A DNA stretch of 64,000 nucleotides. It comes from Elymus sibiricus. Its lineage: Eukaryota; Streptophyta; Magnoliopsida; Poales; Poaceae. Below are positions 10,407 through 22,197 of this stretch, one piece after another (the stretch's first letter is position 1; every line of letters begins with the position of its first letter). The stretch is from contig CM077674.1 of the NCBI GenBank assembly GCA_039707655.1, forward strand, positions 235,019,904-235,083,903, written 5' to 3'. Below the pieces are notes generated by a model, which had not been told where the DNA came from, made no database searches, and saw only the letters and a list, made by a program, of their open reading frames with translations. Made by a program: the position numbers and the translations under genes.

Positions 10407-10735
10407 GAGGGTATAATTTGTTCATTCACAAGAGGGTATAATTTGTTCATCCTAGTTTTACTTCTTGTTCATGTGATAGACGTACTTTTTTTTGCATAGG
10501 TGATAGACGTACTTTTTTTTGCGGGGAGGTGATAAACGTACTTGATGTTACCATATATTCTATGTTTAGCAGCACGGATCAGTATGAGATTCATTTTACG
10601 TATTAGGGTTGTCATCACAATTTATTTATGGATTAAACTAATCAAAAAGTTTGTGCAGCCTTTGGTTCAACTTGAGCAGCTGGAGTGGCAACATGAGAAG
10701 TTTATTTAGATGGCAACAACCACTATGGGCACTGG
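10407..10735. other. unassigned spacer with two short tandem duplications
   Basis: AGAGGGTATAATTTGTTCAT occurs twice (about 10407 and 10431) and GTGATAGACGTACTTTTTTTT twice, with a third diverged copy (10473-10545). No gene or transposon ends recognised. Confidence 0.5.
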
Positions 10736-10749
10736 TTGTTCCACTGGTT

Positions 10750-10918
10750 TTTTTTTTTTTGAACCGAAACCGTAGAACAATGATTCTACGGTATTTTCAT
10801 TAATTAAAATATATACATACAAAGTTTAAGCAAAGAAAAATAAATCATCCAATGCCTGCCCTAGGAATCATCAAATCAATTACAAGTTCTGTTCAATCCA
10901 AGCCTTGATCTTATCTGA
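10750..10918 (-). mobile_element. 5'-truncated LINE tail, 169 bp
   Basis: Starts with a T run on the plus strand (poly-A of a minus-strand insertion) and is flanked by a perfect 14-bp target duplication TTGTTCCACTGGTT (10736-10749 and 10919-10932). The body, with GATTCTACGGTATTTTCATT, looks like a LINE 3' untranslated region. Confidence 0.85.
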
Positions 10919-10932
10919 TTGTTCCACTGGTT

Positions 10933-11780
10933 GTTCTCATTGCCTGAGCAACAACACACAACTTTCCTGATGTGACTATGATCTTCCCCAATTTTATGTT
11001 CAAGATAATATCCTCTTGAGATTTTGCCATTCACGCCAATTTTCCACAAGAAGATCAACAACGCATAATCACCACTGATGAATTCATGAGCGATACAAGA
11101 GAGCGAAGACGTCGAGGCCGAGCACACTGCATACACACAGGGCAGCAGCAGCAGCAGCAGCAAGGGTACGGGCTCGCGGCACGGTACACCGAATACCTGG
11201 ACGAAATAAATAAAGGTGACATAACTGGCGCCGTACCGCTGCCCACTGCTGATCCTGCGCGCGGCAGGCCATGCAGCGGCACCGGCACCGGCATCGGCAT
11301 CGGCATCGGATCCGCTCCGCTCCGGCTGCGTGTTTGGGCGTGGTGCCATGCCATGCCAAGCGACGAAACACAGACGGGTGAAAAGCAGAGCAAAAGATGG
11401 TGCGCGCGTCTGTGGGAAACGGCGCCGGTGCCAAGTGGAGTAACTCCTCCCTCCACCTGTTTGATTTCTCTGAAACGGCTACCTACTGCTCACCAATAGA
11501 AGCAAGAAAACTCTAGAGAGAGAGGCGGAGGTCGTAGCTCGGGAAAGCGACGCGGCGCGCGCGCGCCCACAGACGCCCACACACACATTGTCACGTACAA
11601 GTAGGCAGCGGATAGGCTACAGGGTCTACCCCTACGCGGGAGGGTCACAGGCTATGTTGTGAACAGGGTCCCGTGGTCCGCTGCCTGCTTGTTTCCAAGT
11701 CCAAGGATAACTCCTCATCATAATAAAGGAAGGAGCGCCCCCGCAACCGCAACCCCAACCCCCCTTCTCCTTTCCTTTTC
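10933..11780. other. upstream region of APT with simple repeats
   Basis: Holds (CAG)n at about 11142-11162, a run of GGCACC/GGCATC hexamers at 11277-11308 and a GA-rich motif at 11513-11530. A minus-strand frame of 157 codons (10876-11349) is open, but it crosses these repeats and the LINE tail, so I do not call it a gene. The last 300 bp are CT-rich and probably part of the APT promoter. Confidence 0.45.
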
Positions 11781-11784
11781 CCTG

Positions 11785-11794
11785 CTATATATAC
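11785..11794 (+). promoter_or_regulatory. TATA box of the APT gene
   Basis: CTATATATAC, 111 bp before the start codon. A transcription start near 11815-11825 would give a 5' leader of about 80-90 bases. The flanking sequence is CT-rich, as in many plant core promoters. Confidence 0.7.
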
Positions 11795-11904
11795 ACCGGC
11801 ACCGGCACGCCACACCCGTCAGCAAGCAACATTAACTCACTTGTTGAGCTCCACACTCCAGCTCCAGCGCAGCCGCAGAGTGCAGAGAGAGTGAGTGAGT
11901 GGGA

Positions 11905-14900
11905 ATGGGCGAGGAGGCCAATTGCAACGCCGTGATGGAGGCCGGCAACGGCAACGGCAAGGCCAAGGAGAACGGCCACGCCGTTGTGGCCATGCCGGAC
12001 GTCAAGGCCAAGGCCAAGGCCGACGACGCCGTGGTGGCGCCGGCCGACCCCCGCCTGCAGGGCATCTCCGGCGCCATCCGCGTCGTCCCGCACTTCCCCA
12101 AGCCAGGTAGGTCCTCCCCTCTCTTGGTCTTGACTCTTGATCCATCCAGCAGCGCAGCGCACGACATAAACTTGCTTGTTGGGTCGCATCGCAGGCATCA
12201 TGTTCAACGACATCACCACGCTCCTGCTGCGGCCTGGGGTGTTCAAGGACGCCGTGGACATCTTCGTGGAGCGCTACCGCGGCATGGGCATCGCCGCCGT
12301 CGCCGGTAACCCACCCGTCCCTCCTTAGTAGTAATTCCTACCTAGCTAGCTGAGCTCCCCCATGCATGTACGTACTTGTCTAGCTAGCTCCCGTTCCCGC
12401 TCCGTCCTCCTCCCGTCCTCTCAAGGCAAGAAGAGGCAGAGGGTGGTAGAGAGGAGAGCTGTTGGCAGTGTAGTGTTGTGAGATTCCATCCATTCCGTAA
12501 TATCTTTGGGGGAGATCTCCCGTGGTCCTTTTGCTCCCCCCATGCTTGTCGTCGCCCTCGCCCGGGTGCGCTTTTTCGCATCACTCTACTCACCCGTCCT
12601 TCGCCTTTTCTCGGGAGGATAATATCATATAGCAGCCACAATAATACTCCCACGCCACTGTTCCTGCTGGCTAAGCTTTGCCACGCCCTCCACACTTGGC
12701 CAAAACTTGAAGAAGTCGATCGGCCCCTCCACGTCCACGACGAGCAAAGTCATTGAGAAGACCTGCACCACGCCAAGCACACCAGATCGATACTTGCGGT
12801 CAGTAGGAATTCGCCGAGGGCCGGTGACGGTTCGAAATGGCGTCGTGGTAAAACGGTGTTGCGTCGGCCGTTTCCGGTCACGAATCGAGGGCTGCCTACC
12901 AAAAGGGAAAGTCGGGCGGCTGGCACGTTGTGCATGTGGGGGGTTATGGTCTTTTATGCTAGGATATTGGTAATGCCATGGCCATAGGGTCGATCTCTCA
13001 TCGGGGCGTGCTCAAAAGCTCCAATTTTTTTTTTTGAGAAATCGGCAGGTGAGCTGCTCGTTAGTATATTTTCATGGTGTTGTTTAGAGGAATGTATGCG
13101 TCGGCGCCTGCTCGACCCGGCCCGGCTTCGCAGAGTGCGTGCGTGCGTGCCAGAATGTTTGGCGCATGACGCGGTCGCGCTTCTCCGACTTTTCAAAGCC
13201 CGTGGGCCGTGACGACTGGGGGAATCTGCCGCATTCAATAGCGTATCCGGGGCGCATGTAGAAGCCCTGGCACGGGCAGATCTCGCGGCCAGCAAGGGGA
13301 CCAGGCCCCCCGTGGTCCGACGGCCGCGGCCGTGTCTGCCGGGGATCGGACGGTGGGGCGGTACACCGGACGGATAGGCCCTGTAGCACCTCGTTTGCTC
13401 TGAGGTCATGCATGTGGCCAATCTGCCGTCGTTTTCACGGGAAAGTACTGCTTCTCAGATTTTGCTTTGTTCGTTTGTTGGATCCTCTGTCTGGTTGCTT
13501 CTGCGATTCCTGGTCCTGCTCCTGGTTTTTCCATTGTGTTTCCTCATAACCTCTCCTCTTTTCTTTACTAGACTAGACTAGAGTATCTTATTCTCGACTA
13601 AATGGAGTTATGTTGTGTCATCATCTTATCATACTATATACTAAAATACTATGGTAAAGATTATTTTAGATGTGTTAGATTCTTTTAGATGTGTTAGCCG
13701 TAGTGAAGGAGCATGAATTGTTCTGACTTGTTTGTTTCGATCCTTCAGGGATTGAGGCGAGAGGATTTATATTTGGCCCGGCGATTGCACTAGCCATCGG
13801 TGCCAAGTTCATTCCCTTGCGTAAGCCTAAGAAACTCCCAGGTGAGCTCCCCTCAAATAAGTTCCTTTCTGGATGATTGCCATGCTCTGAAACCGCTTGC
13901 CATTTGTCTATTCAGCTGTGCGATAATGAGTAAATTTGTTTATATCTTTTTCTGGTGTGAGCAAGTAAAACTGGTAATCTGGAAGTAAATAAAATTTACA
14001 CAAAAAAACGTTGTCAATCCCTTTATGCAGCAGCGCATGATGAAACCTGAAGAAATCGGCAGACATTTAGTACCATCTCCCTTTGCAGTTTCCGTCACAT
14101 GTTCTATTACACCTGAAAGATTTTTTTTCACCTGAAAGATATTGTGTGGTATCTAAAAGACGATCCACTTTGAGTATATGGCAACTAAAGTTTTTTATGG
14201 TCAACCAAAGTATTTTTGCAGCACACGGATGCGCTAACATTTCCTTTTTACAACACATGAAAGGTGAGGTGATTTCTGAGACCTATGTTCTCGAGTATGG
14301 AACTGATTGTCTGGAGATGCATGTTGGGGCTATCGAACCCGGCGAGCGTGTTTTGATCGTTGATGATCTGGTTGCAACTGGCGGGACACTTTGTGCTGCA
14401 ATAAATCTTCTGGGTACGTATCGCATCGCATACCTTTCAAGTGTAGTATTATTATTATGCATTCACAGGCGATCCTTCAGGCCTACTCCCTCCGTTCCAT
14501 AATATAAGAACTTTTTTCAAGCTATGTTAGCTCGAAAAACACTCTCATATTATGGGACGGAGGGAGTAATTTCTAAGCAAATGCGAGAAACAATTAGTAA
14601 CTGTGAGACTGGTAAGGAATCCAGAGAGAGTATCTTGAACTTGATCACTATTTCCTTGGGTAATTCGTATGGATGCCATTTTATTTAATTGTCTGTTACT
14701 TGTGCAACTTCAGAGGTTATATACTCTTTCCACTGGCACACTGAAAGCACATTATTCACTGACCGGTGTAACAGTTAATCAGTCAATCTCGTTTTGTTAG
14801 CCCGTGACACATTTGCAGAAGGCACCAGTGCATGGCAGACCGGTAGCTGCAAGTATCTTATCAAGTGGAGTATCACTTGTCTTGAGACCCTGAACATCCT

Positions 14901-16437
14901 TTACCACCCTAATTAATCAAACCCACAACGGCATCAGCATTGTCAGAAACAGCTTAAATAATCCCTGGAATGTAGTAATAGACTAATTGGATTCGCATGT
15001 ACGGATGGCAGGCCTCCACACAACTTGGTGATAACCGATACTGGCCTAATTTATATATATTAATTAGTATGAAATCTTCCGTAATGGGACATGCTTTATA
15101 TCTTGGCAAGATCTCTCCGGAGAGAATCTTGTTTGAAGATATGCCCTGGCACAAATTGATGTGGAAGCATGATTTGATGTTGACACTACATGTTTTGGGG
15201 GCTTCAATCACAGAATCAAGTACTCTCACCCAGAATGCGATACTATCTTTTCGTGCTGCACCTTTCGTTGCCTGCACTCTGAGGCTGTCATGCCATTAAG
15301 CATGCGTCTTTTTTAATAGTATTTTGCACAACCTTGTTTCTAGAACGCTATACTGCCTTTTGGTTACTGCTTTTCTGGATGATTTTATCTCGCACTACTG
15401 AAAAGCAGATAGGTTTTTGTGATATAGTATATTTTTCTTACTGAACAGTTTGATTTCCAGAACGTGCTGGAGCTGATGTCGTTGAGTGTGCTTGTCTCAT
15501 TGGGCTCCCTAAATTTAAGGTATTTCGTCTTGCTACACATGAATCAGATATACATACTATCCAAAGTGTCGATTGGCATCTGAATCTGATACTCATATAA
15601 TAATTCTGCTTCTTAGTTGTCACAGCTATTATTTGTTAGCAATTCTCATTTGTTTACTGCTCTGAAGCCTAAATTACACTGTCACCGGATTTGACCACTT
15701 GAATCGCATTGTTCTTGGCCTGTACACATTTACTAGCTTGCTCTGATACTGTCTGCTCTGCACACTTCATATAGCCTGTTGGCGGTATGTAGCTTCAGAC
15801 AGTGGCGTCAATGTTTTGGTTCCACAAAAGGCGGCCATGAACAAACATGACCGACCATGTCTGTTCCTCACAGTCACAGCTGAGATACTCGTATGAGTGT
15901 TGAGTAGGCATGAACAAAACAACTTGGGATTGGGGCATCTCTTTTCCCTTTTCCGCCTCTTCAAAACATATATACTCCGTATTTGTTAACAAGAACGGGG
16001 CTGTGTTGCTTACTTGCTTGTGCAATTGTGCTATCGTGAATAAATAATACCAGGATTGGTCTTGGAATGAGGACTTGCATCACACTATTTTATTTAGCGG
16101 TGGTGCATCCTGTACTCATGTTAGAGGATAGAGGATAGAGATCCTGTGGCATAAAATGTCTGAGGACAATCTGAAAGAAGCATCAGGAACCATTCTTTAG
16201 TAGTGGTAGTTGTCAATCTTACACCAGTCACTTTGCCCCACTAGGAGGATAACTTTAGAGATAACAGTTGATCGAAAAGTTTTTCATCAAGTGCGTCTGA
16301 ACTATCCTACTGCCTTGCAAAAGATTGTTGGTTGAATCTGGTCACTGAGACAGCAACTCGACCCCGTGCAGAATTTTTACAAGCTCAACGGGAAGCCTGT
16401 CTATGTGCTGGTGGAGTCTCTCGAATATGAAAAGTAA
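11905..16437 (+). CDS. APT: adenine phosphoribosyltransferase (six exons)
   Basis: Converts adenine and PRPP into AMP and pyrophosphate (purine salvage); plant APTs of this family can also act on cytokinin bases. Exons: 11905-12106, 12195-12305, 13749-13841, 14264-14413, 15461-15519, 16372-16437. They total 681 bases, 226 aa plus stop, and every intron is GT-AG. Conserved blocks are [16 protein letters not shown] (about 63-78), [21 protein letters not shown] (105-125), [15 protein letters not shown] (129-143) and the PRPP-binding loop [13 protein letters not shown] (165-177). All expected catalytic residues look present. Compared with the usual 180-190 aa, there is an extra N-terminal region of about 45 aa rich in K, A, N and G; it is not a typical transit peptide, though organellar targeting cannot be excluded. 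The start is the first ATG in frame after the TATA box. Intron 4 holds a MITE. The only well supported host gene here. Confidence 0.95.
12306..13748 (+). other. APT intron 2, 1.44 kb
   Basis: Begins GTAACC and ends CTTCAG. No coding sequence is recognised in it; a T run at 13026-13035 and a GC-rich middle part (about 13080-13400) suggest an old insertion, but no matching ends were found. Confidence 0.6.
14486..14566. mobile_element. Stowaway-type MITE, 81 bp, in APT intron 4
   Basis: Terminal inverted repeats CTCCCTCCGTTCCATAATAT and its complement (ATATTATGGGACGGAGGGAG), flanked by TA on both sides (14484-14485, 14567-14568). It is a Tc1/Mariner-derived non-autonomous element that would fold into a hairpin in the pre-mRNA. 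Confidence 0.95.
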
Positions 16438-17395
16438 GAAACTTGTGACCAGGTGAGCCTCTCAAACAGTTGTCTCTCTCTCAGGCCAATCTTCTTACAA
16501 ACCAAACCCCTGAACCTGAACTCAATCTCATGTGGTTCTTTTCTATCTCGTTTTTCTCAGGGACGCATCGTGGCTTCATCCTGCAAGCGAGTGGGGGAGG
16601 TTAGGGAGCGATCCACAAGTCTGCGGTACATTGTGAAGGCTAGCTGCTACGCATTAGGGAGTGGGGGAGGTTAGTGAGCGGTACGTGAATGGATGGGTGT
16701 AGTCTTTGTAGGCTGAGTAGTTTCTTCAAGAGTACTGAAGAGCTTCCTTGTTCTCGGGAAAAATGATCGTTAGCTGAGACGTGAGTTCTGTCGTTCCATT
16801 ATTATTGGTTAATTGTGTGCTTTGATTTATTGGCACGGGCGGGCAAGAGGATGGAGAGAAATACTGCATCGTTTGCAGATGGTGCCGCGATCGATCCCGT
16901 GTACGTACGTTAGGGCCAAGGCGTCGGGCATGTCGTGTCGTGCGTCTCATGCATGCATGCATGCACGCGGAGATGCGCTGCCCTGCTTGCTTTCAGCGTC
17001 GATCGTGGCAGGGCAGGCGACGTGTTTTGTCTTGTCACGTCGATCGAGCCGGCAGGCAGGCAGGCAGGGCTTGCCGGGCACCGGCCGGCGGTCAGAGGCT
17101 ACAGCCTGCCTACAGGAGTCGTCCTCCAGCTAGCTAGCCTGTGTCTGTGCGCGGCCTGTACGGCTCAGGCGTGTCGTACGTGAAGTTGTTGCCGGCGTGC
17201 AGCGGTGGTTGCTGCATCCACCGTCACTTTTCTACCGTCAGACTGGACCAAATTTGAACCTGTGGCGCGGAAGCGTTGCATGTTTGCGAGACTACTGTAT
17301 GTTGCGGTATCTTCTGTACGTACGTATATTATATCATGTAAACCTACCAAAAATATATCTTCCTCCAAACCGAGCTAACCCCTTGCATTAATATA
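16438..17395. other. APT 3' untranslated region and downstream flank
   Basis: The first 250-350 bases are the likely 3' UTR; a 22-base phrase around GAGTGGGGGAGGTTAG is duplicated (about 16588 and 16659). No clear AATAAA was seen. Farther on are (GCAT)n at about 16947-16965 and (GGCA)n at 17050-17068. No gene recognised. Confidence 0.45.
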
Positions 17396-17703
17396 CTCCC
17401 TCCTTTCCGGTTTTATAAGTCTCAAATCTACTACTTATCATCACATGTTTGAATTTTGAGGTACATTAAATCACCCAATGCAAATATCAAGAGAAAACTC
17501 ATCAATGCATGGAGAAGTTCATGGACATTTAGTGGTCATGTATGCATGCGTTATAATTAATGCATCGGTAAACATAACTTTTTGAGAAAAACAAGCGTAC
17601 TAATTAAGTACTTATGCAAACTACGAAATTTATTTCACCACTCACCATCTACCTTGGTTGGAGAGATTTTGAAATTGAGCCCTATAAACCGGAAAGGAGG
17701 AAG
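17396..17703. mobile_element. MITE of about 308 bp with TA target duplication
   Basis: The left end CTCCCTCCTTTCCGGTTTTA and right end (reverse complement CTTCCTCCTTTCCGGTTTAT) match over about 20 bp, then more weakly. TA flanks both sides. Size and ends fit a Tc1/Mariner-type non-autonomous element. Confidence 0.88.
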
Positions 17704-17740
17704 TATTTTTTCCGGCAACCCCTTCCAGTAAGGGCAGTGC

Positions 17741-18968
17741 TAGGCGCCGGCGAACCGGCCCAAATTTGGCCCGGTCGCAGCGCGTCCGTACGATTTTGCC
17801 ACTTGTAACCGTTGCATTCATCCTCACACGTCATCCTTCTTCCCCACGCGTGCTCGTTCTTCAAGTCAGAAAGAACGCAATCGTTGACCCCCCGCTGTAG
17901 CGCCGCTGTGTACATCTGCAGTCTGCCGCCTCACCGTCGGCATCACCCCGCCGCGCTCCAGTTGCAGCTCCGCCGCGCCCCAACGCAGTGCCAGCTTGCC
18001 GCCCCAGCGTGCGGCTGGCGGGACTGAAGCATGACCGCCATTGGCTTCCAGCTTCTGCCTTTTTGACGATTGCAGCACTCCACCAGCCGATTCCAAGCTT
18101 CGGGGCGCCATAGTTGCAGCATTCCCCATCGTCTTTGCCCTAGTCTCGCCGCCGTCGTTGGTTTCCACCACCGTGGCCGCAACAAGAAAGAAAAATTCAG
18201 CGAACAAAGCCGGTGTCGCCGGTTGTAGCAAAACAAATCGCCCGTCGCGGTAAAAAAACATACCGGTTCCAGCAAAAAGCTTGTGTCGCTGCCGCCAGTC
18301 GTAGCAAAACAAATCACCCGTTGTAGCAAAAACACATGCTGGTAGTAGCAAAAAACAGATCTGCCTCAGGAGAAACGAAAAAAATCAAGCGAACAAAAGC
18401 CAGCCGGTGTCGCGGATCGTAGCAAAACAAATCACCGGACGCAGCAAAAACACTTACCGGTTCCAGCAAAAACATGCGTCGCCGCCGAGATCGCAACAAA
18501 AAACCTCGTCCAATCCAGCAAAAATTCTTGCCGGTTGTAGCAAAAAAATTCGCCGGTTGCAGGACCGGAGGCCACTGTCTCCATCGCCGGCAGCACCGGT
18601 AGTGCTGGTCGTCGTCGACGCATGCAGCATGCCGGGGCCAAAAAATCCCAGCAACCATGGCCGCCGGTCACAACATATGTGACCACCCGCCACAACATCT
18701 GTGGCCGCCGGCCATCCCCACATCGCCGCCGGCCATGGCAGCTCGTAGGTGAGAGAAACAGCGAGATGAGAGGAGATCTTTCCGCACCGTCGTCGGCCAT
18801 TGCACTTTCCTAGATGAGAAAAAGGAGATAGGTGGGGGAAGGCACGCAGAACGAATGGACGAGAGTAATGCCGAAGGGATAAGGGGAAAGCAGAAAAAGC
18901 GGTCGGTGGGTCCATCCCACGACGCGTCACGTGCAGGTGACCGGCCGAGTTTTCAGCCGGCCAGCCGG
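17741..18968. repeat. GTAGCAAAA-rich repeat, probable non-autonomous DNA transposon
   Basis: The phrase GTAGCAAAA(AA), often followed by a CGCCGG or CACCGG word, recurs more than ten times between about 18225 and 18555. The left border (GCGCCGGCGAACCGGCCCAA) and right border (reverse complement AGCCGGCTGGCCGGCTGAAA) are weakly alike, suggesting degenerate inverted termini. Several frames are open on both strands because the repeat lacks stops in some phases; I do not call them genes. Superfamily not determined. Confidence 0.45.
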
Positions 18969-19377
18969 CTGCAAATGTTTACCTTCCAGTAATCTGCGTA
19001 ACGGAAATACACTATCAGTCTTATGCAGTACAAGGAAGGAAGCAAGAAAGACAGGATTTCATAAAAATGATATAAACAGAGCCTCCAAAGTAACCTTCTA
19101 AAATGCTCTTGTCTTTTTTGTACTAGACATAAAATAGTCACATTTGTTAATTAAGCCTCGCAAATCTACATGTTGTCGTATGCATTGCATCTTTTAAAGC
19201 CATTTCACTATTTTTCTAAAACTTTAAGATAACACAAAACGAGATAAGAGCACAAGATTCTTAAGAGAACTGGATGATATGCCCCTACCGTTGCTGCGAT
19301 AATTTATATATATTTATTTAAACCTCTGATGGAATGATACAAAAAGTCAGATCAAGTAAGAGTGGATTGAAACCGCA
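18969..19377. other. unassigned intergenic sequence
   Basis: AT-rich; I see no gene, terminal repeat or RNA gene in it. Confidence 0.5.
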
Positions 19378-19392
19378 GGCTGCCAAAGACAG

Positions 19393-19513
19393 ATTTTTTT
19401 TTTCGAGAGTACGCCAATGGCATACCATTTTTTTTATAGAAAGTATAAAAAGTTTTACAAGAGACCTACAATACGATGCGAACATTGTTCTAGAAACACC
19501 CACACCTACGGGA
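19393..19513 (-). mobile_element. LINE tail of 121 bp
   Basis: Begins with a T run (poly-A of a minus-strand insertion) and is flanked by a 15-bp direct repeat GGCT[G/A]CCAAAGACAG (19378-19392 and 19514-19528, one mismatch). This is the mark of target-primed reverse transcription with strong 5' truncation. Confidence 0.8.
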
Positions 19514-21318
19514 GGCTACCAAAGACAGTTTCACTTAGGCTGTGTTTGGTTGAGCTGCAGATTCTGAAAAAGCTGCTGTGAGCTGTGAGAAAGCTGCTGT
19601 GAACTTCCAGCCGTGGAAAAGCTGAAAGCTGTTTGGTTGAAACAACTGTGAAACTGTAGATTTGACTGTAAATTGTCTATAATGCCCTCGAGAGCCTGAG
19701 AGACTGTTTATATGCTAATTGACCATAAAACATTGATCTGCAAGTTAATTGACATATAAATGACTATTTTGGGAAGGAAATTTTCATTTTTTAAATGTTG
19801 CACTATACACATAAATGACTATACTATGCACTGGATAGTTAAATGTAAAGAGTGCATACATGTATGTACAAACAGGAGAGCACTATACATCTTTGATTTC
19901 ACAGGACATGGATAAACAGGAGAGCAATTTATTTTCATACACACATCATATACAATGTAGCTCTGGATCCAATTGACCCAAAGGCAAGACAAAAAATTAA
20001 CTAGATCCAATTGAGCCAAAGACAAGATAGAAAATTTGGATCCAATGGGCCAAAGGGAAAACAACATCAGGATAATCAGCTAGTGTATAAGAAATTTGTC
20101 CATAATCAGCTCAACTACTAAACACTAAAGTTGTTGGTGATCTCCTAGCTTTCTTCAATCGCTACCTTTAGCACCTGAGCTCATATGCAGCAAGCCAACA
20201 ATCATGCTGAATTAACAATCTTGAAGAGAAGCAAGTCAGTCACTTTTCTGCAGGATGGCTTGGCAACTTCTCTCATTAGTCCACCTTTACAAATTCCTGA
20301 TATTATAATCTCTGGAAGAGAAGCAAGTCAGTCACAACTATATGATCCTCATCATGCTTTGATGCATCAAAACATCCTTCTTTCCCCCCCCAAAAAATTC
20401 ATCCATATTCTCAAAACATCCAAGTTCTAGATAAAAATTACTACATAATATATAACTTTGCCAGCATACGAACTTCCAGGAAAAGAATTAGACATAAAAA
20501 GGTGCTCTCTTACAAGACGAACCAAATCTTCTAGGCAAAGAACGGCATTGGATAAAAATTAACAGACTGATTCATTCCAGTTACGATTGATCTTCTCCGT
20601 ATTATAAGAAAATTGTAAACCAAACCATCTGTTCCAACAGCAAACAAATTCTTCACAGCAGACAATTAACTGAGTGCTTAAGCACGTAATAACTGATTCC
20701 AATAGCAACAATTATGCGCACCATGGGATACAAAAGGAACAAACTGAACTAAATTTAACTAAACTTATGTCTGACTGAATTTAACTAAACTGAACCGAAC
20801 TCATGCTTCTCTCTATACACCCCACACATATCCCTGTTGTACCTCAAGCATTACACAACAATATATAGCAATACATGGACACAATCTGCAATATATACAT
20901 GGACACAATCAGCAATTACAAAGAAAGGAGGGATGGAGGAGAGGGATGACCAGATCCGATTGGTGCATGCCACCCACAGGCCAGAGCCGATGCAGGAAGA
21001 GGGAGGAGGAAGGAGGTCCGTGCATAGCCGGCCGGCGGCGCCGGACGGCCGGCTGGAACAGGGAAGAAGAAGGGGATGGAAGAGGGAGGAAGGAGGGAGG
21101 AGGGAGGGAAGGGAGGAAGGAGTACCTGGGCTGGCTTGGGACCGCTGCTCCAGGCGGCGGCGTGGGCTGGAGGGTCGCCGGAGGCCGGCTGCAGTGGCGG
21201 CGGCGGCGGCTAGGAACCCTAGCGTCGCAGGGTCGGGAAGGGCCGGCTGGCTGCTCTGTTCTGAACGGGAAGGGCTGGCTCGCTTTGCTCGTTCTGTTCG
21301 ATCGATCGAATCATTTTT

Positions 21319-22197
21319 TATTTTATTTTTTGAACTGGGAACACACGTTCCAGGTTACTTAAACATGCACAGCGACATCACTGGCAAGAGCATCAACAAC
21401 AAAGTCTGGGGCCTGTTCCCACCAGCAGGAGCTAGACACGCCCGCTCTGAATCCAAAGGCCGCCAGGCTATGGGCAACCATATTACAGGAACGCCTACAG
21501 AAACTGAAATCAAAAGCGTCAAATGACGCAAAGCAAAGGCTTCGAGCTTCCCGAAGCAGGACACCAATGGAGGATTTGTCGTACTCGCCCGTCTTCAGCG
21601 CATTAACAAGTTGCAGCGAGTCCGACTCGAAAACAGCCCGAAAAATGCCCCGTTCGCTAGCAGCTTCAATGGTCTTGATACATGCAGTAGCTTCAGCCTG
21701 AAGTGATGAGGCAAGGTGCTCGAGTTTCCCAGTACAAGCAAAAATAAACTCCCCTTGGTCCGATCGGGCAACACAGCCCCAAGCTCCACGCCCCACTTCC
21801 GCATGGAAAGATGCATCAAAGTTGATTTTCACAAGTCCCTCCTCTGGTCTACTCCAAGAAACAGGTTCAGGAATTACTACCTGCACCCCAGCATTACTTT
21901 CAATTGCAGCAAGTTCAGTCACAAGCTTGTTGAGCGTAAAGCAGATTTCCTCGCATGTACGAGTCCTTTCCCCTGCATTCACTTTATTTCGAACATTCCA
22001 CCACTCCCACATCATGATGAGCACTAGCTCTCGTCGCTCACTGTCCAGAGCCCACAGTTGGTCAAACATTGCCATGGGATTGTTTGCCTGCAGGAGGTTC
22101 AACCTGATGTCCTCAATCAGTAAGGCTCTCCATACTTGTTTTACTTGTTTGCACTTAAGGAATAGATGCCCCTTGTGCATGCGTCTTGACGAGGAAG
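21319..22197 (-). mobile_element. 5'-truncated LINE inside the Harbinger-like element
   Basis: Flanked by a perfect 15-bp target duplication GATCGAATCATTTTT (21304-21318, 22198-22212), with a T-rich tail at the left, so the insertion is in minus orientation. It contains only the 3' coding end (zinc-knuckle-like part and RNase H). Confidence 0.95.
21359..22180 (-). pseudogene. LINE C-terminal fragment with RNase H domain
   Basis: An open frame of 273 codons on the minus strand. The N-terminal part is the end of the zf-RVT region (HLFLKCKQVKQVWRALL), then a WEWWNVRNKVNAG motif, then an RNase H fold: KINFDASFHAEVGRGAWG (first D), LQAEATACIKTIEAA (E), AVFESDSLQLVNAL (D) and RRSCNMVAHSLAAFG. All the usual acidic positions are visible. 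It lacks reverse transcriptase and endonuclease because of 5' truncation, so it is not a functional gene although the frame is intact. Confidence 0.9.

Noticed and set aside
10876..11349. 157-codon minus-strand frame upstream of APT
   Set aside because: Crosses a LINE tail and simple repeats, has no domain, and overlaps the probable APT promoter side.
11899..11904. GTG as an upstream start for APT
   Set aside because: Plant nuclear genes start with ATG; the ATG at 11905 is the first in frame after the TATA box.
17866..18930. Several minus-strand frames of 110-160 codons
   Set aside because: They follow the GTAGCAAAA repeat, which lacks stops in some phases; the peptides are repetitive.
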